Assembly: GCF_019049655.1 (NCBI RefSeq)
Contig: NZ_JAFMOX010000066.1
Location: 186,001 to 250,000 of the forward strand
Length of the DNA stretch: 64,000 bases
Origin: Rahnella rivi
Lineage (GTDB): Bacteria > Pseudomonadota > Gammaproteobacteria > Enterobacterales > Enterobacteriaceae
Direction: 5' to 3'
The translations under genes were made by a program, and so were the position numbers. The notes under the pieces are model-generated. The model was given only the letters and a program-made list of their open reading frames with translations. It did no database searches and was not told the origin of the DNA. Positions 15,939 to 23,534 of this stretch are shown here, one piece after another. Within the stretch, counting starts at the first letter, position 1. Every line of letters starts with the position of its first letter.

Positions 15939-16908
15939 TAATCAGGTTATTTCTCAGGCGCATGAATGGCTGACGCATCAGCCGGTGTGGTTGTGTACTG
16001 TTCTGACGACGTACGGTTCCTCCCCGCGCGCGCCCGGTGCCTTACTGGCGGCGACCGGCAATGGCCGCTACTGCGGTTCGCTGTCAGGCGGATGTGTCGA
16101 AGAGGATTTCTTACGGCGCATTGCCGCCGGAGACTATCAGCAGGCCAGCCAGATTGTGCGTTACGGTGACGGCGGGTTAACCCCCGATGTCGCCTTGCCC
16201 TGTGGCGGATCGCTGGATGTGCTGATCGAATATCTGCCCGCAACGCAGGGCAATCTGGATTATCTGCAAAAAATGGGGATGGCGCTGGCCGGGCATTTTG
16301 CGCTGGATAAATCACTTACCCTGCCCGCCGCCTGCGATCATCTGGCGCTCACGGGCTATCACAGCGCCACCCAGGTGATGCGTGACGGTGACTGCGTCAG
16401 ATTACATCTGGCGGCACCGCCGCGTTTGCTGATTGCCGGGCTTTCAAGCGTCGCGATCTACTGCGCAGACTTTGCCTGTGCGCTGGGCTTTGACGTGGTG
16501 GTGTGCGAATGCCGTGAAGAGGTGCTGGAAAATTTTCTGCCTGCGCTCAAAGCTGAGATCCGGCTGGAGAAACAGTTTCCGGCAAAGTATCTCGAGTTAC
16601 AGGGTTGCCATGCCAATACAGCGATAGTCGCCCTGACCCATGATCCGCGCATGGATGACCTGACGCTCATGGAAGCAGTGAATACACCAGCGTTTTACAT
16701 TGGCGCAATGGGTTCACAACGCAACAGCCTTCGCCGTCGTGAACGCCTGCAAACCATCGCGGATTTTTCCGCTGAGGATTTCGCCCGCCTTCATGCCCCC
16801 GTCGGCTTGCCCATTGGCAGCAAAACGCCCGCTGAGATTGCGCTGGCCGTCATGGCCGATATCGTGAAACACAAAAACGGCCTGAATGCAGCGGATACTG
16901 CGGCCTGA
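15925..16908 (+). CDS. XdhC/CoxI-family molybdenum cofactor insertion protein
   Basis: Member of the XdhC/CoxI/PaoD family, which binds the molybdenum cofactor, helps its sulfuration and hands it to xanthine dehydrogenase-type enzymes. 327 residues. N-terminal XdhC/CoxI domain: TTYGSSPRAPGALLAATGNG and GSLSGGCVEEDF (residues about 28-62). The C-terminal Rossmann domain carries a PPRLLIAGLSSVAIYCADFA loop, VALTHDPRMDD and FYIGAMGSQRNSLRRRERL. It starts inside the 3' end of the cytidylyltransferase gene (14-base overlap), pointing to translational coupling. Together they should mature the periplasmic hydroxylase before its folded export by Tat. It ends at a bidirectional terminator facing ycfJ. 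Confidence 0.9.
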   Translation: MQHLDNQVISQAHEWLTHQPVWLCTVLTTYGSSPRAPGALLAATGNGRYCGSLSGGCVEEDFLRRIAAGDYQQASQIVRYGDGGLTPDVALPCGGSLDVLIEYLPATQGNLDYLQKMGMALAGHFALDKSLTLPAACDHLALTGYHSATQVMRDGDCVRLHLAAPPRLLIAGLSSVAIYCADFACALGFDVVVCECREEVLENFLPALKAEIRLEKQFPAKYLELQGCHANTAIVALTHDPRMDDLTLMEAVNTPAFYIGAMGSQRNSLRRRERLQTIADFSAEDFARLHAPVGLPIGSKTPAEIALAVMADIVKHKNGLNAADTAA

Positions 16909-16930
16909 GCACGTCGTCAGAGACATAAAA

Positions 16931-16960
16931 AAAAGCCTGAGGTTTGCGCCTCAGGCTTTT
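16931..16960. terminator. Bidirectional terminator between xdhC-like gene and ycfJ
   Basis: AAAAGCCTGAGG pairs with CCTCAGGCTTTT around TTTGCG, with A and T tracts on either side. Both flanking genes are convergent onto it. Confidence 0.92.
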
Positions 16961-16978
16961 ATTTGCCACTTACCGGTA

Positions 16979-17515
16979 TCAGGAACGGGTAAGCTGCAAC
17001 TGACCGCTTTTATCCAGCGGGATTTGTGTGCCCGGATCGTGGTCCATACGCACTTTGCCCTGCTGATCGCCTATCTTATAGGTCACATCATAACCGAGCA
17101 TTTTATCTTCTTTGTCGTAGACGGTTTTACAACGTTGCTGCTGCGTGCTGTAGGTATCGTTATCCTGCATGCTGCTCTGTACACGGTTACCCGCATAGCC
17201 ACCGCCCAGCGCACCGGCAACTGTCGCCACATCACGGCCACGACCGCCACCAAACTGATGCCCCAGAACGCCACCGGCGACAGCGCCCAGCACGGAGCCG
17301 GCGATCTGATGCTCATCCTGAACAGGACGACGGTGAGTCACAGTGACATTGCGGCATTCCTGACGCGGCGTTTTGATGGTTTCTTTAATTGGCGTCGCGC
17401 TGACAACCTGCGCGTATTGCGGGTCAGATGAAAAGACATTCATGCTCGCCACACCGGCAATGCCTAATGCCGCAGCCACACCAATACCGACCCCAGCTAA
17501 CATTGACTTGTTCAC
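16979..17515 (-). CDS. ycfJ: YcfJ family glycine-zipper protein
   Basis: Uncharacterised envelope protein with a glycine-zipper (17 kDa surface antigen-like) region. I start it at GTG 17515 (VNKSMLAGVGIGVAAALG), preceded by GGAGG. This aligns with E. coli YcfJ (179 residues; here 178), whereas the open frame back to 17545 adds unmatched residues. An N-terminal hydrophobic segment (about residues 4-24) is a signal or anchor. The zipper SVLGAVAGGVLGHQFGGGRG plus GALGGGYAGN sits at about residues 74-112, followed by RCKTVYDKEDKMLGYDVTYKIGDQQG. Function unknown; an outer-membrane or periplasmic location is likely. Convergent with the xdhC-like gene. Confidence 0.9.
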   Translation of the reverse strand: MNKSMLAGVGIGVAAALGIAGVASMNVFSSDPQYAQVVSATPIKETIKTPRQECRNVTVTHRRPVQDEHQIAGSVLGAVAGGVLGHQFGGGRGRDVATVAGALGGGYAGNRVQSSMQDNDTYSTQQQRCKTVYDKEDKMLGYDVTYKIGDQQGKVRMDHDPGTQIPLDKSGQLQLTRS

Positions 17516-17840
17516 AGGACTTCCTCCGAAAATGTTACCACGCATATTGCGCCTGACTCAGGACACATACCTCAGTGGAAAACTTCACATCCTGAGGTTC
17601 GGCGTGCGTGAATCGCCGGCTGTAAACTTGTTAAAGTTTGTACCTGGAATGGTTAAGGAACAATAAGACGAAGTCTGTAAGTGAGAGAAATGCGGGTGTA
17701 ACGAGGTGTTTCAGAGCATTCTTAGCGGACAAACTAGTTTTCGGTGGCAGGAGCATCTGGTTAGCAATAAAAAAGCCTGCGGGAAGCAGGCTTTCAGTGG
17801 CCAAACCGTGAGGAAACGATTCAGCGGACGGTCAAAAAAA
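17516..17840. other. Intergenic stretch between ycfJ and ndh
   Basis: No supportable gene. It contains the ndh terminator at its right end and the presumed ycfJ promoter. A 6-base inverted repeat (CCTCAG/CTGAGG, about 17571-17597) is present but too short to interpret. Confidence 0.6.
17769..17794 (-). terminator. Terminator after ndh
   Basis: On the minus strand AAAGCCTGC pairs with GCAGGCTTT around TTCCC, followed by a T-run. It lies about 45 bases past the ndh stop. Confidence 0.88.
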
Positions 17841-19145
17841 TCAGTGCAGTTTCAGACGCGGGCGGATCACCCGGTTGATTCCACCTACCAGCATCATCAG
17901 GCCGGTTTTGATGTAACCGTGCAACGCAATCTGGTGCATACGGTAAAGCGACACATACACCAGGCGCGCAAGACGTCCTTCCACCATCATCGAACCGCGC
18001 ATCAGGTTGCCCATCAGGCTGCCGACGGTGCTGAAACGGGAAAGAGACACCAGTGAACCATGATCTTTATAGACATAAGGTTTCAGGCTCTGACCTTTGC
18101 GCTGCGCCATGATATTAGCAAAGCAACGTGATGCCATCTGATGCGCTGACTGCGCGCGCGGCGGCACAAAACCACCTGAGGGCTGCGGGCAGGATGCGCA
18201 ATCACCGATTGCATAAATATCAGGGTCGCGGGTGGTTTGCAGCGTTGGCTCAACCACCAACTGATTGATACGGTTGGTTTCCAGCCCGGCGATGTCTTTC
18301 ATGAAATCAGGAGCTTTGATTCCCGCCGCCCAGACCATCAGATCGGCATCAATGAATTCGCCAGACTTGGTGTTAAGACCGTTTTTATCCGCACTGGTGA
18401 CCATCGTTTGGGTCAGAACGCGCACGCCCAGCTTGGTCAGCTCCTGATGGGCCGCCGCAGAAATACGCGGTGGCAATGCAGGCAGAATACATTCACCGGC
18501 CTCGACCAACGTGACGTTCAGCGCTTCGCTGTCCAGCCCTTTAAAGCCGTAGCTGTGCAGCTGTTTCACCGCATTATGCAGTTCAGCAGACAGCTCAACG
18601 CCTGTCGCGCCGCCGCCGACGATAGCAATGTTCACTTTCTTTTGCTTATCTGCGCTGGCTGAGAATTTGAGGAACAAATTCAGCATTTCGTTGTGGAAAC
18701 GGTGCGCCTGATGCGGGTTGTCTAGGAAGATGCAGTGGTCTTTCACGCCCGGCGTGCCGAAGTCATTAGAGGTGCTGCCCAGCGCCATGACCAGCTGGTC
18801 ATAAGCGATATCACGCACAGGCACCAGCATTTCGCCGTTTTCGTCGCAAATTTCAGCCAGCTTGATGGTCTTATTTTCACGGTCGATATCGGTCAGTGAA
18901 CCAATCTGGAACGTGAAACCGTGGTTACGTGCATGCGCCAGATAGCTCAGGGCATCAACACCATCATCCAGGCTGCCGGTAGCCACTTCGTGCAACAGTG
19001 GTTTCCACAGGTGGCTGTGATTACGGTCGACCAAAATGATCTCCGCTTTCTTTTTACGGCCAAGCTTATGCCCGAGGCTGGTCGCCAGTTCCAGACCGCC
19101 AGCGCCGCCGCCAATTATGACAATTTTCTTCATTGGTGATGTCAA
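17841..19145 (-). CDS. ndh: NADH dehydrogenase II (NDH-2)
   Basis: Single-subunit, FAD-containing NADH:quinone oxidoreductase on the inner face of the cytoplasmic membrane; it oxidises NADH without pumping protons. 434 residues, the same length as E. coli Ndh. The FAD site is IVIIGGGAGGLELATSLG, the NADH site NIAIVGGGATGVELSAELHNAV, and the second flavin stretch DIYAIGDCASC. The C-terminal part, GYIKTGLMMLVGGINRVIRPRLKLH, is the amphipathic membrane-binding end. Upstream is a near-consensus FNR box, matching the oxygen-dependent repression known for E. coli ndh. Confidence 0.98.
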   Translation of the reverse strand: MTSPMKKIVIIGGGAGGLELATSLGHKLGRKKKAEIILVDRNHSHLWKPLLHEVATGSLDDGVDALSYLAHARNHGFTFQIGSLTDIDRENKTIKLAEICDENGEMLVPVRDIAYDQLVMALGSTSNDFGTPGVKDHCIFLDNPHQAHRFHNEMLNLFLKFSASADKQKKVNIAIVGGGATGVELSAELHNAVKQLHSYGFKGLDSEALNVTLVEAGECILPALPPRISAAAHQELTKLGVRVLTQTMVTSADKNGLNTKSGEFIDADLMVWAAGIKAPDFMKDIAGLETNRINQLVVEPTLQTTRDPDIYAIGDCASCPQPSGGFVPPRAQSAHQMASRCFANIMAQRKGQSLKPYVYKDHGSLVSLSRFSTVGSLMGNLMRGSMMVEGRLARLVYVSLYRMHQIALHGYIKTGLMMLVGGINRVIRPRLKLH

Positions 19146-19278
19146 AATGACCCCCTCAAATGTGAACCATTTGTTATATAAGAGTTAAAAAATAATCCTT
19201 ATATTACATAGGGTTGCTTAAGTTAATTCGGTATCTGAGTGGGAGGATATCATGCGTGGTGATTTGGTCATACCAAAA

Positions 19279-19292
19279 TTGATGTAGGTCAA
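19279..19292. promoter_or_regulatory. FNR-like binding site upstream of ndh
   Basis: TTGATGTAGGTCAA matches the FNR consensus TTGATNNNNATCAA at nine of ten defined bases. It lies about 135 bases before the ndh start. E. coli ndh is repressed by FNR under anaerobic conditions. Confidence 0.65.
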
Positions 19293-19407
19293 TTTAAAAT
19301 GATTTGGTCTGATTGCCCTGATGAAATGGCACGCATTTTGACATTTTTAAATCAGGCAGTTAGCGCGTTTAGCATGAAAACATCACCGGATGCTTTCTGC
19401 CGCCCAT

Positions 19408-19437
19408 AAAAAAACCACCGCGCGGGGCGGTGGTTTT
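19408..19437 (-). terminator. Terminator after ycfP
   Basis: On the minus strand AAAACCACCG and CGGTGGTTTT pair around a GC-rich loop, followed by further T residues. Confidence 0.88.
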
Positions 19438-19455
19438 AGCGGGATATAAACATCT

Positions 19456-19998
19456 TCAGGCGATGGTTTTGAAAGCTTTGATCCGCTGCAAATGCGTCGA
19501 GATATCCTTGAATTTGTGGCTCTGTTTTTCGTCCCATTCCACAGGATAATAATGATGCAGTTTCTCCGCCGTCTTGCTGCTGTCGAGCACGCCGTCTTCG
19601 CGGGACAAAATCACCAGGCAGCGGTCGCGGTTTTTCTCACGAAAATCGCTGATGCACTTGGTGGCAATGTCTTCATACTCTTCAGGACGATCAATCTTTC
19701 CGGCCATATTATCCTGCGGAGATAAATTCGGATTGAACATCACCTGGCGGATACCGCACAGGAAACCAATGCGCTCCGCCCAGAAACCCCCGAGGCCGAC
19801 GCCGCAAATCAGCGGGTGCGGATCCTGCGTTTCGTGCAGCACTTTATCGACTTCTTTCAGCAGATGCTGCATGTCATGGCGTGGATGCAGCGTGCTGTAA
19901 CTGATAAAGCGCACGTCCGGGTCAATAAACTGAAGCTGTAAAACCTTCTCGTGGTTACCGGGGCTGGTTGAATCGAAACCATGCAAATAGATAATCAT
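19456..19998 (-). CDS. ycfP: UPF0227 family alpha/beta-hydrolase-like protein YcfP
   Basis: Small esterase-like protein of unknown function, 180 residues as in E. coli. It begins MIIYLHGFDSTSPGNHEK, with HGF as an oxyanion-type turn. The nucleophile-elbow position reads GVGLGGFWAE, so the expected serine of G-x-S-x-G is absent (G-x-G-L-G-G here). Catalysis by a classical triad is therefore doubtful. A late conserved histidine lies in QSHKFKDI. It ends the minus-strand run hinT-ycfL-lpoB-thiK-nagZ-ycfP, 51 bases after nagZ, and may share its transcript. Likely cytosolic. Confidence 0.93.
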   Translation of the reverse strand: MIIYLHGFDSTSPGNHEKVLQLQFIDPDVRFISYSTLHPRHDMQHLLKEVDKVLHETQDPHPLICGVGLGGFWAERIGFLCGIRQVMFNPNLSPQDNMAGKIDRPEEYEDIATKCISDFREKNRDRCLVILSREDGVLDSSKTAEKLHHYYPVEWDEKQSHKFKDISTHLQRIKAFKTIA

Positions 19999-20049
19999 CG
20001 TTTACCTCATCCTGAATGTGCGTTGACACCCTCTGCGGTCCGAAAACCG

Positions 20050-21093
20050 TTACCGGGCAGCCTGTTTGTGTTCCTGCCAGCGGGCATCGAGCGCCGTTAA
20101 GTCACGGTTTGCCTGCTGCCAGCGGGTTGAATTGAGCAAGTCCTGACGGGCCTCTTTTCCACTGTACCGGCCGCGATGATACAACTGCGCAACACGCTCT
20201 GCGTTGACCGGCGACAGGTTATCGAGCACGCTGACCGCGCCCTGACGGTTGTTACAGGCAAGGATCATATCGCAACCCGCATCCAGCGAAGCCTGTGCCC
20301 GCTCCGGATACGTGCCCATGATGGCCGCGCCTTCCATCGAGATGTCATCAGAGAAAATGACGCCGTCAAACTTCAGTTCCTTGCGCAAGATTTCCTGCAA
20401 CCAGTAAGGCGAACCGCTGGCCGGTCGTGGATCGGCCTGGGTATAAATCACGTGCGCAGGCATGACCGCATCCAGCAATTTACGCTGGTTGAGCTGACGG
20501 AAAATCGCCATGTCGTGCTCGCGGATTTCTTCCAGCGGACGATCGTCGCGCGGTGTCTCTTTATGAGAGTCAGCGCTGACCGCGCCATGCCCCGGGAAAT
20601 GTTTGCCGGTGGTTTTCATACCGGCAGAATGCATACCGAGAATATAGCGTTCCGCCATCTCCAGCGCTTTTTGCGGCTCTGCGTGGAAGGAACGTTCACC
20701 AATGGCGGCGCTGATATGTCCGATATCCAGCACCGGTGCGAAACTGATGTCGATATCCATCGCAATCATTTCAGATGCCATCAGCCAGCCGCTTTCCTGC
20801 GCCAGCCGCCCCGCTTCATGCGGCGCATTCAGCGCGGCAAAAGATTGCGCGGCAGGCAGACGGGTGAACCCGTCACGAAAACGCTGCACGCGGCCGCCTT
20901 CCTGATCCACCGCCAGCACCAGCCGGTCGTGCGAAGCCGCACGGATCTGACGGATCAGTTCATGCAACTGTTCGACGTCGTGATAGTTACGGGTAAATAA
21001 AATCAGCCCGCCAACCAGCGGATGCTGCAAAATTTCACGTTCTTCGGCATCCAGCTCATAGCCAGCCACATCCAGCATTACAGGTCCCAACAA
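20050..21093 (-). CDS. nagZ: Beta-N-acetylhexosaminidase NagZ
   Basis: Cytosolic family 3 glycoside hydrolase that removes N-acetylglucosamine from anhydro-muropeptides during peptidoglycan recycling; in many relatives its product controls AmpC induction. Motifs: AVDQEGGRVQRF, KHFPGHGAVSADSHKETP (the catalytic Asp-His loop) and FSDDISMEGA (nucleophile Asp). Start choice: AAGGAG lies eight bases before TTG 21093, giving 347 residues. A GTG at 21102 sits on top of that ribosome site and is unlikely, and the next TTG aligns with the E. coli first residue. A non-ATG start is therefore expected. It follows thiK by 60 bases. Confidence 0.95.
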   Translation of the reverse strand: MLGPVMLDVAGYELDAEEREILQHPLVGGLILFTRNYHDVEQLHELIRQIRAASHDRLVLAVDQEGGRVQRFRDGFTRLPAAQSFAALNAPHEAGRLAQESGWLMASEMIAMDIDISFAPVLDIGHISAAIGERSFHAEPQKALEMAERYILGMHSAGMKTTGKHFPGHGAVSADSHKETPRDDRPLEEIREHDMAIFRQLNQRKLLDAVMPAHVIYTQADPRPASGSPYWLQEILRKELKFDGVIFSDDISMEGAAIMGTYPERAQASLDAGCDMILACNNRQGAVSVLDNLSPVNAERVAQLYHRGRYSGKEARQDLLNSTRWQQANRDLTALDARWQEHKQAAR

Positions 21094-21153
21094 GATGGCC
21101 ACTCCTTTTCAATCAATTCAGATAAGCAATTCAGCATTCATCACAGGCGCAGT

Positions 21154-22005
21154 TCAACGCTGGCGGTGCAGCGGCTGCGCCCATTCACAATATTTCTGCT
21201 CGCCGGTTTGCTGCCAGCGCACTTCAAACCACATCAGCATCAGGTAATCCACCCAGGGTAACCAGCGGTTTACCTGCTGCTGTAAAAGAGTTAAATCCCG
21301 ATAACCGCCCGCGGAGACGTAACGCTGTAAAAACGCGCGCTGTTGAGCAAAACTCCAGCCGTTGCCCCGAATAATGGCAGCCAGCTCCAGCGCGATATCG
21401 GCGTCAGCGGCGTATTCCCAGTCAATCAGCCGCAGCCCCTGCGGCGTTGCCAGCACGTTGCCAGCGTGAATATCCATGTGAACCAGGGATAACCGCAGCG
21501 GCGCGGGAGGCGGCGTTCGCATCATCTTTTTATGCCACCGCAACCAGCGCGGCGTCAGACGACGGCGGTCCACGTGCTGCCAGTAACGGGCAAATTGCTG
21601 ATGTAAATTCAGCCGGTAACCCGACAGAGGCAACTGATGCAGTAACACCAGACTCTCACTCAGCGCCTGCTGCCCGGCCGTGGCGGCAAAAGCCTGCCCG
21701 GTCAGCGGTGCGCCGTTAATCCAGTCCACCAGCAACCACGGCGGCGAATAAAGTCTGACACAGGGGCCGGGATAATGCCGGGCGATATGCCGCAAAACAC
21801 GATGTTCGCGGCGTCTGTCCGCTCCGGAAATCAGACGATCAGGTGACTGATATCGAGCCAGTAAATCACCGGCAGGAGAGCTGATTTTCCAGCTCTCCCC
21901 CGTCAGACCGGCCACCGGAGACAAATGAAAACCGGCGGTTTTCACCGCCGGATAATGCTGTTCAATCAGTTGCTGTAATTGCGCGTTAATTCTGAACGGC
22001 GCCAC
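21154..22005 (-). CDS. thiK: Thiamine kinase ThiK
   Basis: Choline-kinase-fold enzyme that phosphorylates salvaged thiamine to thiamine phosphate. The kinase motifs are LSLVHMDIHAGNVL (catalytic loop) and LRLIDWEYAADADIALELA (metal-binding Asp, DWEYA). I prefer GTG 22005 (V-A-P-F-R-I-N), which aligns with the MPFR start of E. coli ThiK and gives 283 residues; another GTG at 22026 is also open. Either start lies inside the 3' end of lpoB (overlap 20 or 41 bases), suggesting coupling. The N-terminal third is less conserved. Confidence 0.9.
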   Translation of the reverse strand: MAPFRINAQLQQLIEQHYPAVKTAGFHLSPVAGLTGESWKISSPAGDLLARYQSPDRLISGADRRREHRVLRHIARHYPGPCVRLYSPPWLLVDWINGAPLTGQAFAATAGQQALSESLVLLHQLPLSGYRLNLHQQFARYWQHVDRRRLTPRWLRWHKKMMRTPPPAPLRLSLVHMDIHAGNVLATPQGLRLIDWEYAADADIALELAAIIRGNGWSFAQQRAFLQRYVSAGGYRDLTLLQQQVNRWLPWVDYLMLMWFEVRWQQTGEQKYCEWAQPLHRQR

Positions 22006-22582
22006 GGCCAGACCAGACAATTTCACCGCTCGGCGCGGTAATCAAACGCATGGACATGGTCGGTGATTTCACATCGCCGCTCACCGTGCTGTAGAGCACG
22101 TACTGTGCTTTGACGATATTGGCCAGACCGATGGCCTTGCTGACTGACGCCAGGCTGTCATCCGGCGATAACCCCAGCGATTGTTTGGCAGAAGCCAGCT
22201 GTTCAGCCGGGATCACCTGGAAGGTCGTGTTGTTCGCCAGCGCCGTGCGTAAAGCATCGGTGGCTTTGGCGGTTTGCAATGAGCCGTTGGTGCTGTTTTT
22301 CACACTGTCGACCAGCAGAACACTGCCTGACTGAACGCCATCTGCTTTCAGCATTTTCGCCAGCATAGGCTGAACAGTGGCTGTCCAGTCGATGTTGGCA
22401 AATTTAGGAGGCTGAGGAACAGGAGGAACGGTCGGTTGCTCTGGCACCGGCGGATTTACCGGCGGCTGAGGCTGCTGCGGTTGCTGGGGTTGTTCCGGCT
22501 GCTGTGGCTGTTGCTGGTTTGGCAATGTACAACCGCCGAGGATCAATGCGGCCATTGCCACAATGAGGAAATACTTTTTCAT
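21986..22582 (-). CDS. lpoB: Penicillin-binding protein activator LpoB
   Basis: Outer-membrane lipoprotein that reaches through the peptidoglycan and activates the synthase PBP1b. The signal peptide ends in a lipobox, ILGGC (Cys about residue 18). It is followed by a long linker rich in Pro and Gln (about residues 22-60), then the folded TolB-like domain with KMLKADGVQSGSVLLVDSV, LANNTTFQVI and GEIVWSGRGAV. Start ATG 22582 with GGAG upstream; a TTG one codon earlier is unlikely. 198 residues. It lies 21 bases after ycfL. Codons for the Pro-Gln linker are strongly repetitive (22415-22520). Confidence 0.95.
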   Translation of the reverse strand: MKKYFLIVAMAALILGGCTLPNQQQPQQPEQPQQPQQPQPPVNPPVPEQPTVPPVPQPPKFANIDWTATVQPMLAKMLKADGVQSGSVLLVDSVKNSTNGSLQTAKATDALRTALANNTTFQVIPAEQLASAKQSLGLSPDDSLASVSKAIGLANIVKAQYVLYSTVSGDVKSPTMSMRLITAPSGEIVWSGRGAVQN

Positions 22583-22603
22583 CAACCTACTCCGTCGAGA
22601 ACA

Positions 22604-22972
22604 TTAGAGATAAAGGTAAAGACGCACGCTGTCCGCATCAAGATTACCATTCAGGGAACTGACTTCCAGACTGCTGTTGGCAGGCACGGTGACCGTTCTG
22701 GGTTCGGCAACGGGCAGTAAATCCAGCCCTTGCTTGTCGTACCAGAAGAAACGGTAATGCAACGTCACGGCGTGCGGCTGGTTGTTATTGAGCGTACTGG
22801 TGGCTTGCTTTTGTCCACCGGATTCACCGACAGAGGGCGAACTGGGGATAATCCCCGCCGTCAGCACGGGCGATTCCATGACCACTTTTTGTTGATTATT
22901 CAGCGCAATGCCCGGACGACTGCTGCACCCTATCAACAAAAGCACCGGCAATATTGCCATCAAAAATCGCAT
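22604..22972 (-). CDS. ycfL: YcfL family lipoprotein
   Basis: Small predicted lipoprotein, 122 residues (E. coli YcfL: 125), function not established. The lipobox is LLIGC with Cys at residue 16. The conserved parts are QKVVMESPVLTAGI, VTLHYRFFWYDKQGLDL and the C-terminal VRLYLYL, all shared with YcfL. It sits between hinT (9-base gap) and lpoB (21-base gap). This order is conserved in enterobacteria and suggests an envelope role alongside LpoB. Confidence 0.92.
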   Translation of the reverse strand: MRFLMAILPVLLLIGCSSRPGIALNNQQKVVMESPVLTAGIIPSSPSVGESGGQKQATSTLNNNQPHAVTLHYRFFWYDKQGLDLLPVAEPRTVTVPANSSLEVSSLNGNLDADSVRLYLYL

Positions 22973-22981
22973 TTTTTATCC

Positions 22982-23335
22982 TTACTGACATGACAGCAAT
23001 GGACCCAGCGCGCGGCCACCGACCAGGTGCATATGAATATGATAAACCTCCTGCCCGCCGTCACGGTTGCAGTTCACGATCAGGCGATAGCCGCTTTCAG
23101 CAATCCCTTCCTGCTCTGCAATTTTCGCCGCCACGGTCATCATGCGGCCAAGCGCTGCTTCGTGCGTGGCATCCACATCATTCATGGTCGGGATCAGCAC
23201 GTTCGGGATAATCAGAATATGGCTGGGTGCCTGAGGAGAAATGTCGCGAAACGCGGTGACCAGTTCATCCTGATAAACCACATCGGCAGGAATTTCACGG
23301 CGGATAATTTTGCTGAAAATTGTCTCTTCGGCCAT
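22982..23335 (-). CDS. hinT: Purine nucleoside phosphoramidase HinT
   Basis: HIT-family hydrolase of purine nucleoside phosphoramidates and aminoacyl adenylates. The catalytic histidine triad is HIHMHLVGG near the C-terminus. The N-terminal half has FSKIIRREIPADVVYQDE and APSHILIIPN, both typical. I use ATG 23335 (MAEETIFSKI), 117 residues against 119 in E. coli; the open frame to 23353 adds unmatched residues. First gene of the hinT-ycfL-lpoB-thiK-nagZ-ycfP run. Confidence 0.96.
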   Translation of the reverse strand: MAEETIFSKIIRREIPADVVYQDELVTAFRDISPQAPSHILIIPNVLIPTMNDVDATHEAALGRMMTVAAKIAEQEGIAESGYRLIVNCNRDGGQEVYHIHMHLVGGRALGPLLSCQ

Positions 23336-23485
23336 CTTAACTGTCCTTAACAAAGTAAAAAGCGATGTACGCAGTATGGGTCAGAATTTCCATTCCTTTC
23401 AACCTGATTACGCTTTTAGCTGCTTAATTGCCGCAGAAAGCGCCAGCGTAAGCCCGCGCGCGCCCTTGCCTTAAATCGCAGGCAT

Positions 23486-23512
23486 GAAAAAAGGAGGCCG
23501 AAGCCTCCTTTC
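23486..23512 (-). terminator. Terminator after ptsG
   Basis: On the minus strand AAAGGAGGC pairs with GCCTCCTTT around a TTCG tetraloop, followed by more T. It lies about 20 bases past the ptsG stop. Confidence 0.93.
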
Positions 23513-23534
23513 TCAGAACAGGTACCGCTCAGCA

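Larger units (their letters stand above)
19146..19455. other. ndh promoter region and ycfP 3' end
   Basis: Non-coding. It holds the FNR-like site and the ndh promoter on the left side and the ycfP terminator on the right. No further gene is supported. Confidence 0.6.
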
